Assembly (NCBI RefSeq): GCF_900103845.1
Contig: NZ_FNIJ01000008.1
Location: forward strand, 62,001 to 126,000
Length of the DNA: 64,000 nucleotides
From: Pseudomonas jinjuensis
GTDB lineage: Bacteria; Pseudomonadota; Gammaproteobacteria; Pseudomonadales; Pseudomonadaceae
Reading direction: 5' to 3'
Part shown: positions 41,565-51,543 of the stretch, piece by piece
Numbering within the stretch: the first letter of the stretch is position 1
Layout: each line of letters begins with the position of its first letter
Translations under genes and position numbers: made by a program
Notes under the pieces: generated by a model
The model's input: the letters and a program-made list of their open reading frames with translations, nothing else
Database searches by the model: none
Told to the model about the DNA's origin: nothing

Positions 41565-43011
41565 GGTTGCACAGCGCCCGCAGCCTGGCGGTATCCAGAT
41601 ACGCCTCGACCTGGTCGGCCAGGCGTTCGATATCGCGTTCGCGCAGGGCGTGGTAGTCCATTTCCTGAACCTCGCCGAGGCCGGCCCAGCGCAGCAGGGC
41701 GGCGCAGGCGGCGGGGGATTCGAAGAGGCCGTGCAGGTAGGTGCCGAGGATCTGCCCGTCGGCGCTGGTGGCGCCGTCGCGGCGACCGTCGTCGAGGGTC
41801 ACCGCCGGGCGTTCCAGCGCGGGGCCGAAGGTGACGCCGGCGTGGATTTCGTAGCCGCTCACCGGCGCCTCTTCCAGGCGCAGGCGGCCACTGGCGTTGC
41901 GCAGCTGCTTTTCCGGCTCCAGCACGGTGGCGAAGTCCAGCAGGCCGAGCCCGGCGCTCTCCCCCGCCGCGCCTTCCAGGCCGTGGGGATCGGCGATGCG
42001 CCGGCCGAGCATCTGCAGGCCGCCGCAGATACCCAGCAGCTTGCCGCCGTAGCGCAGGTGGCGCTGGATGGCCGCGTCCCAGCCCTGCTCGCGCAGGTGC
42101 GCGAGGTCGGCGCGCACGCTTTTCGAGCCGGGCAGGATGATCAGGTCGGCCGCTGGCAGCGGCTGGCCGGGGCCGACGAAGGTCAGCTGCACCTGCGGAT
42201 GCAGGCGCAGCGGGTCGAAGTCGGTGTGGTTGCTGATGCGCGGCAGCACCGGCACCACCACCTTCAATGCTTCGCCCTGCTTGGCGGCCTGGCGCTGGTC
42301 GATGGCGTCCTCGGCTTCCAGGTGGAAGTCGGTGAGATAGCGCAGCACGCCGAGCACCGGGATGCCGGTGCGATCTTCCAGCCAGTCGAGCCCCGGCTGC
42401 AGCAGGCCGATGTCGCCACGGAAGCGGTTGATGACGAAGCCTTGCACCCGCGCCCGCTCGGATTCGGAAAGCAGCTCCAGGGTGCCGACCAGATGGGCGA
42501 ACACGCCGCCGCGGTCGATGTCGGCGATGAGGATCACCGGGCAGTCCACCGCCTCGGCGAAGCCCATGTTGGCGATGTCGTTGGCGCGCAGGTTGATCTC
42601 GGCGGGCGAGCCGGCGCCTTCCACCATCACCACCTCGTACTGCGCGGAGAGTCGCTGGTGGGACTCCAGCACCGCGTCGAGGGCGACCCGCTTGTAGTCG
42701 TGGTAGGCGGCGGCATCCATGCTGCTCACCGCGCGGCCGTGGATGATCACCTGGGCGCCGATGTCGCTGTTCGGCTTGAGCAGCACCGGGTTCATGTCGG
42801 TGTGCGGCGCGAGGCGGCAGGCCTGGGCCTGTACCGCCTGGGCGCGGCCGATCTCGCCGCCGTCGGCGGTCACCGCGCTGTTCAGCGCCATGTTCTGCGG
42901 CTTGAACGGCGCCACCGCCACGCCCTGGCGCCGCAGCCAGCGGCACAGCGCGGTCACCAGGGTGCTCTTGCCGGCGTCGGAGGTGGTGCCCTGCACCATC
43001 AGGGTGGTCAT
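41560..43011 (-). CDS. cobQ: Cobyric acid synthase CobQ (CbiP)
   Basis: Amidates carboxyl groups b, d, e and g of adenosylcobyrinic acid a,c-diamide; 483 residues. An N-terminal dethiobiotin-synthetase-like ATPase has [10 protein letters not shown] and [16 protein letters not shown]-terminal class I glutaminase has the cysteine in [11 protein letters not shown] and the later HGLFE. Start and stop overlap its neighbours (4 bases with cobD). Its stop lies inside the end of the REP arm. Confidence 0.95.
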   Translation of the reverse strand: MTTLMVQGTTSDAGKSTLVTALCRWLRRQGVAVAPFKPQNMALNSAVTADGGEIGRAQAVQAQACRLAPHTDMNPVLLKPNSDIGAQVIIHGRAVSSMDAAAYHDYKRVALDAVLESHQRLSAQYEVVMVEGAGSPAEINLRANDIANMGFAEAVDCPVILIADIDRGGVFAHLVGTLELLSESERARVQGFVINRFRGDIGLLQPGLDWLEDRTGIPVLGVLRYLTDFHLEAEDAIDQRQAAKQGEALKVVVPVLPRISNHTDFDPLRLHPQVQLTFVGPGQPLPAADLIILPGSKSVRADLAHLREQGWDAAIQRHLRYGGKLLGICGGLQMLGRRIADPHGLEGAAGESAGLGLLDFATVLEPEKQLRNASGRLRLEEAPVSGYEIHAGVTFGPALERPAVTLDDGRRDGATSADGQILGTYLHGLFESPAACAALLRWAGLGEVQEMDYHALRERDIERLADQVEAYLDTARLRALCNL

Positions 43012-43997
43012 GGATGGCTTTCCAGTTCGGCGAGCGCGCGCTGCAGCCGCTGCCAGCCGGATTCGTCCGGCGGCAGGCCGAAGCGCAGGCCCGGGGGATT
43101 GTCGAAGAGGCGCACGAGGATGCCGCGTTGCGCCAGATGTTCCGCCACGGCGTGGCTGCGTTCGCTACGCAGCCACTGGAACAGCGCCGTGCCACCCTGT
43201 GGGGCGAGGCCGTGGCGGGCGAGCAGTTCGGCCAGGCGCTGGCTGGCGGCCTGCAGTTCACGGCGACGAAGCAGGTGCCCGTCGCCATCGGCCAGCACGC
43301 TCTGGGCGATGACTCGCGTCGGCCCGCTGACCGGCCAGGGGCCGATCGCTTCGCCCAGTTCGCCGAGCAGGCGCGGTTCGGCGAAGGCGAAACCCAGCCG
43401 CGCGCCGGCCAGGCCGAAGAACTTGCCGAACGAACGCAGCACGATCAGCCCGGGACGGCAGCCAACCGCCAGCAGGCTGTGGCCGGGCATGCAGTCCATG
43501 AACGCCTCGTCCACCAGCAGCCAGCCGCCGCGGCGCTGCAGGCGGGCGTGCCAGTCGAGCAGCGTCGATGGATCGAGCAGGCGGCCGGTGGGGTTGTTCG
43601 GGTTGACCACGACCAGTACGTCGAGCCGGTCCAGATGTTCATCCACCCGGTCCTCGCTCAGCTCGTGCAGATCGTGCCCGGCGCTCTTCCAGCCATGGGC
43701 GTGCTCGGCGTAGCACGGCGACAGCACGCCGACCCGCCCCGGCGCACGCAGGCGCGGCAGGGACTGGATCGCCGCCTGGCTGCCGGGCAATGGCAGCAGG
43801 TGTTCGGCACCGTAATGAAGGCGCGCGGCCTGCTCCAGGCCGTCGTCGTCCTCGGGGAGACGCAGCCAGGCGCTGGCGGGAATCTCCGGCAGCGCCCACG
43901 GCCAGGGCGCGATGCCGGTGGACAGGTCGAGCCAGTCCGCCAGCGGGATGCCATGTTTCTCCGCTGCCCTGCGCAGCCGACCGCCGTGTTCAGGCAT
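43008..43997 (-). CDS. cobD: L-threonine-O-3-phosphate decarboxylase CobD (CobC in Pseudomonas nomenclature)
   Basis: PLP enzyme of 329 residues making (R)-1-amino-2-propanol O-2-phosphate, the lower-loop linker of cobalamin. Aminotransferase class I fold with [13 protein letters not shown] and the PLP lysine in [17 protein letters not shown]. It overlaps cbiB by 8 bases and cobQ by 4. Confidence 0.92.
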   Translation of the reverse strand: MPEHGGRLRRAAEKHGIPLADWLDLSTGIAPWPWALPEIPASAWLRLPEDDDGLEQAARLHYGAEHLLPLPGSQAAIQSLPRLRAPGRVGVLSPCYAEHAHGWKSAGHDLHELSEDRVDEHLDRLDVLVVVNPNNPTGRLLDPSTLLDWHARLQRRGGWLLVDEAFMDCMPGHSLLAVGCRPGLIVLRSFGKFFGLAGARLGFAFAEPRLLGELGEAIGPWPVSGPTRVIAQSVLADGDGHLLRRRELQAASQRLAELLARHGLAPQGGTALFQWLRSERSHAVAEHLAQRGILVRLFDNPPGLRFGLPPDESGWQRLQRALAELESHP

Positions 43998-44934
43998 TCA
44001 GCATCCCCAGCAGCAGGATGACCGCCAGCCACAGCAGCACGCCCTGGCGGACCAGCGCCAGGGCGCGCCAGATATCGGCGGCCCGGGGCGGTTCGCCGGT
44101 GCCGAGTTGTGGCCGCTCATGTACTTCGCCGTGGTAGCGCGCCGCACCGCCGAGGGCCACGCCCAATGCTCCGGCGCCGGCGGCCATCACCGGGCCGGCG
44201 TTGGGGCTGTCCCACTGCGGCGCCTGTTCGCGCCAGCAGCGCAGGGCCTGGCGGGTCCTGCCGAGCAGCGCGTAGGTCAGCGCCACCAGCCGCGCCGGGA
44301 TGAAGTTCAGCACGTCGTCGATCTTCGCCGCGGCCCAGCCGAAGCGTTCGAAGCGCGCATTGCGGTAGCCCCACATGGCGTCGAGGGTATTGCTCAGGCG
44401 GTACAGCACCACGCCCGGCGCGCCGGCCACGGCGAACCAGAACAGCGCGGCGAACACCGCGTCGCTGCCGTTTTCCAGCACCGATTCGGTGGCGGCTTTG
44501 GCGACGGCGGTTTCGTCCAGTTCGGCGGTTTCCCGGCTGACCATATGGCCGACGCGGCGGCGGGCCTCTTCCAGGTCATTGGCGCGCAGGGCCAGGGCGA
44601 CGGGTTCGGCGTGTTCGCCGAGGCTGCGCAGGCCGAGGGCGGCGTAGAGCGCGAGGGCCTGGATGAGCCAGCCGACGTGCGGAATCAGGCTGAGAAGCCA
44701 GGCCAGCAGGGTCAGCGGAAGGACGGCGATGGCCCAGGCGGTGACGCCGTGGCTGCGCCAGCCGAGGCCGGGAATATGTGCCGGCGACGGGGAGTCGTCG
44801 TCCCGGGCACGGTTGAAGCGTCGTTCCAGCCGGTTCGCCAGCGCGCCGAACGCCACCAGCGGATGCCAGCGTTTCGGCTCGCCGAAGATCGCGTCGAGAA
44901 CGACGCCCAGTACGCTCAGCACGGCAAGGTTCAT
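43990..44934 (-). CDS. cbiB: Adenosylcobinamide-phosphate synthase CbiB (CobD in Pseudomonas nomenclature)
   Basis: Inner-membrane protein of 314 residues that attaches the aminopropanol phosphate to cobyric acid. It begins [30 protein letters not shown], with the family FGEP-RWHP motif. About five helices are visible, with [25 protein letters not shown] in the conserved loop. It overlaps bluB by 4 bases. Confidence 0.94.
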   Translation of the reverse strand: MNLAVLSVLGVVLDAIFGEPKRWHPLVAFGALANRLERRFNRARDDDSPSPAHIPGLGWRSHGVTAWAIAVLPLTLLAWLLSLIPHVGWLIQALALYAALGLRSLGEHAEPVALALRANDLEEARRRVGHMVSRETAELDETAVAKAATESVLENGSDAVFAALFWFAVAGAPGVVLYRLSNTLDAMWGYRNARFERFGWAAAKIDDVLNFIPARLVALTYALLGRTRQALRCWREQAPQWDSPNAGPVMAAGAGALGVALGGAARYHGEVHERPQLGTGEPPRAADIWRALALVRQGVLLWLAVILLLGMLNA

Positions 44935-45581
44935 GAAGAGTTACCCCAACGATTGTCGAACAGCAGTTCATCCAGCGGACGCGGTTCGGTCCAGCCTTCC
45001 AGTACCAGCATCGGGGCGGGATAGAAGTGCTCGACCGGCCCCAGGCAGATGATCGCCACCGCTTCCGCGCCTTGCGGCAGGCCGAGCAGTTCGCCCAGCG
45101 CGGCCGGGTCGAACAGCGAGACCCAGCCCATCCCCAGCCCTTCGGCGCGGGACGCCAGCCAGAGATTCTGGATCGCGCAGGATAGCGAAGCGAGGTCCAT
45201 CTGCGGCAGGGTGCGGCGGCCGAAGATGTGCGCCTCGCGGCCATCCATCAGGGCGGCGACCAGCAGTTCGGCGCAGTCGCGGATGCCTTCCACCTTCAGC
45301 CGCATGAATTCGGCGGAGCGTTCGCCCAGGGCTTCGGCGGTGCGCTGGCGCTCGTCTTCCACCAGCCTGTGGATGGATTCGCGCAGGGCCGGGTCACTGA
45401 TGCGGATGAAACGCCACGGCTGCATCAGCCCGACGCTGGGGGCCTGGTGCGCGGCCTCCAGCAGGCGCGCGAGCAACTCCGGCGCCACGCTGCCGCCGCT
45501 GAAATGACGCATGTCGCGGCGTTCGGCGATGGCGCGGTAGACGGCGGCGCGTTCGGCGGGGGTGAAGGCGTGGCTGGTCAT
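44931..45581 (-). CDS. bluB: 5,6-dimethylbenzimidazole synthase BluB
   Basis: Flavin-destructing enzyme of 216 residues (nitroreductase fold) that converts FMNH2 to DMB with oxygen. [10 protein letters not shown] near the N-terminus and [16 protein letters not shown] are BluB-typical. Its presence means aerobic synthesis of the true B12 lower ligand. It is coupled downstream to cbiB. Upstream, a repeat-filled gap separates it from cobO, where cobB lies in P. aeruginosa. Confidence 0.93.
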   Translation of the reverse strand: MTSHAFTPAERAAVYRAIAERRDMRHFSGGSVAPELLARLLEAAHQAPSVGLMQPWRFIRISDPALRESIHRLVEDERQRTAEALGERSAEFMRLKVEGIRDCAELLVAALMDGREAHIFGRRTLPQMDLASLSCAIQNLWLASRAEGLGMGWVSLFDPAALGELLGLPQGAEAVAIICLGPVEHFYPAPMLVLEGWTEPRPLDELLFDNRWGNSS

Positions 45582-45610
45582 GGTCGGATTGCTCGAGGGG
45601 CGGCATTCAT

Positions 45611-45737
45611 GGCGGGTTGCACCCGCCCTACGTGCGTAGGGGTGGGGCCTGCGTAGGGTGGATCACGCTCCATCGATCCACCATGGCCGCGCAGGCGGCC
45701 CCGCAATGGTGGATGAAAAAAGCCTCATCCACCCTAC
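45611..45737. repeat. Dispersed repeats between cobO and bluB, including an inverted 84-bp element
   Basis: GGCGGGTTGCACCCGCCCTAC (45611-45631) is followed by GTAGGGTGGATCACGCTCC...CATCCACCCTAC (45653-45737), the reverse complement of the elements at 33950 and 57677. No coding sequence fits in this 170-base gap. Confidence 0.85.
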
Positions 45738-45751
45738 GTTTCCGCGCCCCC

Positions 45752-46363
45752 TCAGAACTCCACCCCCCGCTGCGCCTTGATCCCCGCCTTGAACGCATGC
45801 TTCACCAGACCCATCTCGCTCACCGTATCGGCCGCCTCGACCATCCCCGGCAGCACGCCGCGACCGGTCACCACCACATGTTGCATCGGCGGGCGGGAGG
45901 CGATGTCGGCGAGCACCGCATCCAGTTCCAGGTAGCCGTGCTTGAGCGCAATGTTCAGCTCGTCGAACACCACCAGCCCGTACCCGGGATCGGCCAGCAG
46001 GCTCCGGGCGACGTTCCATGCCTCCTGGGCCTTGGCGATGTCGCGCTGGCGGTCCTGGGTTTCCCAGGTGAAGCCCTCGCCCATCACGTGGAAGCTCACC
46101 TCCTCCGGGAAGCGCCGGAAGAACGCTTCCTCGCCGGTGGTGGCGGCGCCCTTGATGAACTGCACCACGCCAACCTTCATGCCGTGGCCCAGCGCGCGCG
46201 CGACCATGCCGAAGGCGGAGCTGCTCTTGCCCTTGCCGTTACCGGTGTGCACCAGCAGCAGGCCGCGCTCGTCCTGGGCCAGGGCGATCTTCTCGTCGAC
46301 CACCGCCTTCTTGCGCTGCATGCGCGCGCGGTGGCGTTCGTCCTTTTCGGGGGATTCGTTCAT
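45752..46363 (-). CDS. cobO: Corrinoid adenosyltransferase CobO/BtuR
   Basis: Transfers adenosyl from ATP to Co(I) corrinoids; 203 residues. P-loop VHTGNGKGKSSSAFG (about residues 37-51), with VVFDELNIALKHGYL and VVVTGRGV typical of the CobA/CobO/BtuR family. The start at 46363 (MNESPEKDERHRARM) is chosen by family N-terminus over an opening to 46495 that overlaps btuB. It follows btuB by 17 bases. Confidence 0.94.
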   Translation of the reverse strand: MNESPEKDERHRARMQRKKAVVDEKIALAQDERGLLLVHTGNGKGKSSSAFGMVARALGHGMKVGVVQFIKGAATTGEEAFFRRFPEEVSFHVMGEGFTWETQDRQRDIAKAQEAWNVARSLLADPGYGLVVFDELNIALKHGYLELDAVLADIASRPPMQHVVVTGRGVLPGMVEAADTVSEMGLVKHAFKAGIKAQRGVEF

Positions 46364-46380
46364 GTCTCGTCCTCGTGGGT

Positions 46381-48228
46381 TCAAAGGGCCTGGTAGCGCA
46401 CGCCGAAGAACACCGCCGTGCCCGGCTGTTCGTAGCCGAAGGCGGTCTGGTAGTCGGCGTCCAGCAGGTTGCTCAGGCGCGCCTGCAGGCGCCATTCCTC
46501 GGTCAGCCAGTACTCGCCGCGCAGGTCGAGGGTGGCGAAGCCGCTCAGGCGCCGGGTGTTGGCGACGTCATCGTAGCGGTGTCCTTCGGCGTGCAGCGTC
46601 GCGCCGAGGGCGAGGTCGCCGAAGCGCCGGTCGACGTCCAGGTTGAACAGCTGGCGGGCGCGGCGCGCCAGGTCGTTGCCGTGGTTGGCGCCGCTGGCGC
46701 GGTTCTCCGGGTCGAGCAGGCTGGCGTTGGCGTTCCAGTCCCAGCCCAGCCACTGGCTGCCGAGCAGCAGTTCCAGGCCGCGGATTTCCGCCTCGTCGAT
46801 GTTGTTCGGCGCCTGCAGGCGCGAGTCGTAGGAGATCAGGTCGTCGATCCGGGTGCGGTAGGCGTTCAGGCCCCAGTGGCCCCAGCCGTGCTCGCCGCTC
46901 AGGCCGACTTCGATGCTGCGCGAGGTTTCCGCGTCGAGGTCGGGGTTGCCGTAGTCCGGGAAGTACAGTTCGTTGAAGGTCGGCGCCTTGAACGCGGTGC
47001 CGTAGCTGGCGGTGAAGCGCAGCGCGTCGGTCAGCGCGTAGCCCCAGCCGATGTTGCCGGTGTCGTGGGTGCCGAACTGCTCGTTGTCGTCGCGGCGCAG
47101 GCTCATCTGCCAGTCGTGGCGGCCGTGGCTGCCGAGGTACTGGGCGAACCAGCCCTTGTTGTCGCGGGAATCCACGGCGTAGTCGGTGTCGCCGTTGACC
47201 TCGTCCTTCTGCCAGTCGTAGCCGAGGGTCAGGGTGTGGCCCGCGGCGAGGGTCAGGTCGTTCTGCCAGGAGGCGGTGTCGCGGCGGCTGTCGAAGCGCG
47301 AGTAGAACCTGCCGTCCTGGTAGGCGTCGGACTTGTCCTCGCTGCGCCCGGCAGACAGGGTCACCAGCCAGGGATCGAGCGGAGCGAAGCGCGCGCGGCC
47401 GCCGACCACCTTCTGCTCGCCGTCGGCATTGGCGTCGAAGCCGGAGGTGCGGCGGCTGTTCACCGCGTCGAAATCGTTGTGCGATTTGGCCTGCAGCAGC
47501 GTGCCGTCCAGTTCCAGGCCGTTGTCGAAGCGGTAGCCGGCGCGCAGCGAGCCGGACAGGTTGCGGTAGCCGTCGCGGTCCGGTTCGGAGCCGCTGACGC
47601 CGTTCTCCTTGGCGTCGATGCCGTCGGTATCCAGGCTGGACACGCCGAGGTTGAACCAGCCGCGGCCGTCGCCGCCGGAAACCCCGGCGCTGCCTTCCTG
47701 GCTGTCGTGGCTGCCGTAGCCGGCCGAGGCGTAGGGCTTGAAGCCCTGGCGGTCGCCCTTGCGGGTGAAGATCTGGATCACCCCGCCGATGGCTTCCGAG
47801 CCATAGAGGCTGGAGCGCGGGCCGCGGACCACCTCGATGCGCTCGATCAGCTCCACCGGCAGGTCCTGGAACGCCGTGCTGCCGGCGGTGACCGAGCCGA
47901 CCTTGACGCCATCGATCATCACCAGCACATGGTCGGATTCGGTGCCGCGCATGAACAGCGCGGTGGTCTTGCCCGGCCCACCGTTGTTCGCCAGGGACAC
48001 GCCCGGCAGCCTGCGCAGCAGCTCGGGGACCGACTTCGCCTGGCTGCGCTCGATTTCCGCGCGGTCCAGCACGCTGACCGAAGCCAGGCTCTGCGAGACG
48101 CTCTGTTCGGTACGGGTGGCGGTCACCAGCTGGTCGTCGAGGGCCAGCGGCTCGGCGCCGGCGATCGGGGATATGCAGGAAACGCCGCACAGCGCGAAGG
48201 CTGCCGGCCATTGCAGGGAATTGCTCAT
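46381..48228 (-). CDS. btuB: TonB-dependent vitamin B12 receptor BtuB
   Basis: Outer-membrane cobalamin receptor of 615 residues. The signal peptide ends ISPIAGA (about residue 25), and a TonB-box-like LVTATR follows. The plug domain has RLPGVSLANNGGPGKTTALF and VVRGPRSSLYGSEAIGGVI. A 22-strand barrel ends in a terminal aromatic strand (VRYQAL). GGAGAG precedes the start at 48228. First gene of the cob operon, under a cobalamin riboswitch. No btuCDF genes are present in the window. Confidence 0.94.
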   Translation of the reverse strand: MSNSLQWPAAFALCGVSCISPIAGAEPLALDDQLVTATRTEQSVSQSLASVSVLDRAEIERSQAKSVPELLRRLPGVSLANNGGPGKTTALFMRGTESDHVLVMIDGVKVGSVTAGSTAFQDLPVELIERIEVVRGPRSSLYGSEAIGGVIQIFTRKGDRQGFKPYASAGYGSHDSQEGSAGVSGGDGRGWFNLGVSSLDTDGIDAKENGVSGSEPDRDGYRNLSGSLRAGYRFDNGLELDGTLLQAKSHNDFDAVNSRRTSGFDANADGEQKVVGGRARFAPLDPWLVTLSAGRSEDKSDAYQDGRFYSRFDSRRDTASWQNDLTLAAGHTLTLGYDWQKDEVNGDTDYAVDSRDNKGWFAQYLGSHGRHDWQMSLRRDDNEQFGTHDTGNIGWGYALTDALRFTASYGTAFKAPTFNELYFPDYGNPDLDAETSRSIEVGLSGEHGWGHWGLNAYRTRIDDLISYDSRLQAPNNIDEAEIRGLELLLGSQWLGWDWNANASLLDPENRASGANHGNDLARRARQLFNLDVDRRFGDLALGATLHAEGHRYDDVANTRRLSGFATLDLRGEYWLTEEWRLQARLSNLLDADYQTAFGYEQPGTAVFFGVRYQAL

Positions 48229-48357
48229 CAGGACTCTCTCCGCCGCTCTCACCCGCGCGGCTCAAACCAGGGGAGGCATGCGGAGGACAGGAGGGGCCGG
48301 GCACCGACAAGGGAAGAACCCGACCATCCGGCGCCGCCCCCCGCGTTGCCATGCGAT

Positions 48358-48565
48358 GCGACAGGCCGGTCTCCGGGCTTGCGAGTGAAGGTCTCCCGAC
48401 CTTGCGGAACCGCGCCTTCCCATGCCTGCGGCACAGTGGCTGGATGCGGTTCTTCGACTCGCCTACCGTTGCGGGGGCAGCGCCGGAATGGTCGATGCGC
48501 GTGGCGTCGAATTCACCGGCTTCCCTGTTTCACCCCCGTCGCGTCGGCGGGGGCACCTGAAGCAG
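48358..48565 (-). ncRNA. Cobalamin (AdoCbl) riboswitch upstream of btuB
   Basis: On the minus strand the region shows the class features in order: a 5' P1-like CTTCAGGTGCCCC, GGGTGAAACAGGGAAGCCGGTG, the B12-box region GCTGCCCCCGCAACGGTAG, GCCACTGTG, then GGGAAGGC and finally CAAGCCCGGAGACCGGCCTG. About 130 bases separate it from the btuB start, enough for the expression platform. It should switch off btuB and the cob operon when cobalamin is plentiful. The remaining part of the 444-base btuB/mlaE-like gap (48566-48672) shows nothing clear. Confidence 0.95.
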
Positions 48566-48672
48566 GCGCGCACTTTAGTGATCGTGCCGGCGCCAGTCAA
48601 TCGGACAACTCGTCACGTTCTGCCAACAAATGCTGGTATGGAGCCATCAGGCAACTCCGCTAGACTCAGCGC

Positions 48673-49821
48673 ATGACGAACAACGCCCACGCCGGACAGC
48701 TCCAGCTGGACGCTTCCGCCACCTCCCCCGTGCTGCGCATCAGCGGCGACTGGACCCTTTCCCACTACGCCGAACTGGTGCGCCAGGTCGAGGCGCTGGG
48801 TGCGGTCCGGGGCTCGCCCGCGGCCTTCGATTTCCGTGCGCTCGGCGCCCTCGACACGGCCGGCGCCGGCCTGCTCGCCGACGTGCTCGGCAACGCCGCC
48901 ATCGACGACCTCGACAGCGTCGCCGCCGACCTGCCGCCGGAACGCCGCAACCTGCTGCGCGCGGTCGGCGTGTCGCAGCGCCAGTGCCGCCTCGCCGAAC
49001 GCTCGCCGCCGCCGGGCAACGCCCTGGTCGACGTGCTCGAACACATCGGCCGCAGCATGCTGGTGCTGCGCGGGCATACCATCGGCCTGTTCGGCTTCAT
49101 CGGCCTGACCCTGGAAAGCATGCTGCGCGTGCTCCTGCGGCCGGGGCGCTGGCGCATGACCTCGCTGGCCGCGCACATGGAGCAGACCGGCCTCGACGCC
49201 GTGCCCATCGTCGCCCTGCTCACCTTCATGGTCGGCGCGGTGGTGGCCTTCCTCGGCGCCACCGTGCTGCAGCAGTTCGGCGCGGCCATCTATACCGTCG
49301 ACCTGGTGGGCTTCTCCTTCCTCCGCGAGTTCGGCGTGCTGCTCACCGCCATCCTCCTCGCCGGACGCACCGCCAGCGCCTTCACCGCGCAGATCGGCTC
49401 GATGAAGTCGAACCAGGAGATCGACGCGATCCGCGCCCTCGGCCTCGATCCCATCGAGCTGCTGGTGCTGCCGCGGGTGTTCGCCCTGCTGCTGACCCTG
49501 CCGATGCTGACCTTCCTCGCGATGATCTGCGGCATCCTCGGCGGCGCGGTGGTCTGCGCGGTGTCGCTGGACATCTCGCACACGGTGTTCCTCGGCATGC
49601 TGCGCGACGACATCGGCGTGCGGCATTTCGTGGTCGGCATGCTCAAGGCGCCGGTGTTCGCCTTCGTGGTCGCGGTGATCGGCTGCCTGGAAGGCTTCCG
49701 CGTCAGCGGCAGCGCGCAGTCGGTGGGCGAGCACACCACCTCCGCCGTGGTGCAGTCGATCTTCGTGGTGATCCTGCTGGACGCGGTGTTCGCCCTGTTC
49801 TTCATGGAGATCGGCTGGTGA
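48673..49821 (+). CDS. MlaE-family lipid ABC permease with N-terminal STAS-like domain
   Basis: Inner-membrane permease of 382 residues. The first 110 or so residues resemble a STAS/MlaB domain (LRISGDWTLSHYAELVRQ, FDFRALGALDTAGAGLL). They are fused to an MlaE-type permease with about five helices and RTASAFTAQIGSMKSNQEIDAIRALGLDPIE, the ATPase-contact loop. It is the first gene of a four-gene MCE transporter unit. It resembles the P. aeruginosa PA3211-type permease rather than the classical separate MlaE plus MlaB. The stop overlaps the GTG start of the ATPase. Confidence 0.9.
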   Translation: MTNNAHAGQLQLDASATSPVLRISGDWTLSHYAELVRQVEALGAVRGSPAAFDFRALGALDTAGAGLLADVLGNAAIDDLDSVAADLPPERRNLLRAVGVSQRQCRLAERSPPPGNALVDVLEHIGRSMLVLRGHTIGLFGFIGLTLESMLRVLLRPGRWRMTSLAAHMEQTGLDAVPIVALLTFMVGAVVAFLGATVLQQFGAAIYTVDLVGFSFLREFGVLLTAILLAGRTASAFTAQIGSMKSNQEIDAIRALGLDPIELLVLPRVFALLLTLPMLTFLAMICGILGGAVVCAVSLDISHTVFLGMLRDDIGVRHFVVGMLKAPVFAFVVAVIGCLEGFRVSGSAQSVGEHTTSAVVQSIFVVILLDAVFALFFMEIGW

Positions 49822-50603
49822 GCGAAGCGATCATCCAGGTACGCGGGCTGGCCAACCGCTTCGGCAGCCACGCGGTGCACGAAAACCTCGACCTCGACGT
49901 GATGCGCGGCGAGATCCTCGGCGTGGTCGGCGGCTCCGGCACCGGCAAGTCGGTGCTGCTGCGCAGCATCGTCGGCCTGCGCCGGCCGAGCGAGGGGCAG
50001 GTCCAGGTGTTCGGCGAGAACCTGCAGGAACTCTCCCCCGAGCGACGCTCGCAGATCGAACGGCGCTTCGGCGTGCTGTTCCAGAACGGCGCGCTGTTCT
50101 CCTCGCTGACCGTCAGCGAGAACGTCTGCCTGCCGCTGATCGAGCACGCCGGCCTCAGCCGCCCCCACGCCGAGCACGTCGCCAAGCTGAAGATCAGCCT
50201 CGCCGGCCTGCCGCCGGACGCCGGCGACAAGTACCCGTCCGAGCTCTCCGGCGGCATGGTCAAGCGCGCCGCGCTGGCCCGGGCGCTGGCGCTGGACCCG
50301 GATATCCTGTTCCTCGACGAGCCCACCGCCGGCCTCGACCCGATCGGCGCCGCCGCCTTCGACCAGCTGATCCTGACCCTGCGCGACGCCTTCGGCCTCA
50401 CCGTGTTCCTGGTCACCCACGACCTCGACACCCTCTACACCATCTGCGACCGCGTCGCCGTGCTGTCGCAGAAACGCGTACTGATCGCCGACCGCCTGGA
50501 CGTGGTCGCCGCCACCGACGATGCCTGGGTGCAGGACTATTTCCACGGCCCGCGCGGCCGCGCCGCCCAGCAAGCCGCAGACAAGCTGCGGGAGGAAACC
50601 TGA
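49818..50603 (+). CDS. MlaF-family ABC ATPase
   Basis: ATPase of 261 residues with a GTG start (GTGAGC) that overlaps the permease stop by 4 bases. Walker A GGSGTGKSVLLRS, signature LSGGMVKRAALARA and Walker B ILFLDEPTAGLDPIG are the MlaF/Ttg2A pattern, including SGGMVKR. It powers lipid movement between inner and outer membrane. One base separates it from the MCE gene. Confidence 0.92.
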   Translation: MSEAIIQVRGLANRFGSHAVHENLDLDVMRGEILGVVGGSGTGKSVLLRSIVGLRRPSEGQVQVFGENLQELSPERRSQIERRFGVLFQNGALFSSLTVSENVCLPLIEHAGLSRPHAEHVAKLKISLAGLPPDAGDKYPSELSGGMVKRAALARALALDPDILFLDEPTAGLDPIGAAAFDQLILTLRDAFGLTVFLVTHDLDTLYTICDRVAVLSQKRVLIADRLDVVAATDDAWVQDYFHGPRGRAAQQAADKLREET

Positions 50604-50604
50604 G

Positions 50605-51543
50605 ATGGAAACCCGAGCCCATCACGTGCTGATCGGCCTGTTCACCGTACTGCTGTCCGCCGCCGCCCTGCTCTTCGGCCTGTGGCTGGCGAAATCCAGC
50701 AACGACCAGGCCTACAAGCTCTACGACGTGATCTTCACCGAGGCGGTGACCGGCCTGTCCGAGGGCGCCACCGTGCAGTACAGCGGCATCCGCGTGGGCG
50801 ACGTGCTCACCCTGCGCCTCGATCCGAAGGACCCGCGCAAGGTCCGCGCGCGCATCCGCGTGTTCCAGGACACCCCGGTGCGCCAGGACACCCGCGCCAA
50901 GATGACCCTCACCGGCGTCACCGGCATCGCCATCATCCAGCTTTCCAGCGGCTCGCCCTCCAGCCCGCCGCTGGAGGGCGAGGAAGGCGAAATCCCGGTG
51001 ATCCCCACCATTCCCTCGCCGCTCAGCGCGCTGCTCGCCAGCGGCGGCGACATCGTCTTCAACATCAACACCCTGGTGGAAAACGCCACGCGCGTCCTCT
51101 CGCCGGAGAACGTCGACCGCTTCAGCCGTACCCTCGACCACATCGACCGGGCCACCGGGGTGGTCGCCGAACAGCGCGACGACATCCGCCGCACGGTGCA
51201 GGAGCTCGCCAGGGCCAGCCAGCAGGCCAGCGAAACCCTGGCCAACGCCAGCAAGCTGCTGGCCAGCACCAACCAGCTGGTGAGCAGCCAGGGCCCGGAA
51301 ATCATGCGCGAAGCCCAGCGCACCCTCGCCTCCCTGCAGAGCAGCAGCGAGAAGATCGACCGCCTGCTCGGCGACAACTACGACGCGCTGAACGGCGGGC
51401 TCGGTGGTTTCAACGAGATCGGCCCGGCGGTGCGCGAACTACGGGAAACCCTGCAGAGCCTGCGCGGCGTGACCCGCCGCCTGGAGGAAAACCCGGCGAA
51501 TTACCTGCTCGGCCGCGAGCGCACCAAGGAGTTCCAGCCATGA
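50605..51543 (+). CDS. MCE-domain substrate-binding protein (MlaD-like)
   Basis: 312 residues, with one N-terminal membrane helix (about 8-28). An MCE domain follows (about 40-120; FTEAVTGLSEGATVQYSGIRVGDV), then a long helical C-terminal tail (about 160-310) rich in heptads. It is larger than MlaD of E. coli because of this tail, which may bridge the periplasm in the style of PqiB/LetB or Mce proteins. GGAGG precedes the ATG. Its stop overlaps the lipoprotein start. Confidence 0.9.
   Translation: METRAHHVLIGLFTVLLSAAALLFGLWLAKSSNDQAYKLYDVIFTEAVTGLSEGATVQYSGIRVGDVLTLRLDPKDPRKVRARIRVFQDTPVRQDTRAKMTLTGVTGIAIIQLSSGSPSSPPLEGEEGEIPVIPTIPSPLSALLASGGDIVFNINTLVENATRVLSPENVDRFSRTLDHIDRATGVVAEQRDDIRRTVQELARASQQASETLANASKLLASTNQLVSSQGPEIMREAQRTLASLQSSSEKIDRLLGDNYDALNGGLGGFNEIGPAVRELRETLQSLRGVTRRLEENPANYLLGRERTKEFQP

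Noticed and set aside
41443-43713. A 756-codon plus-strand frame opposite cobQ and cobD
   Set aside because: The minus-strand genes have full catalytic motifs and tight overlaps; this frame is a compositional shadow.
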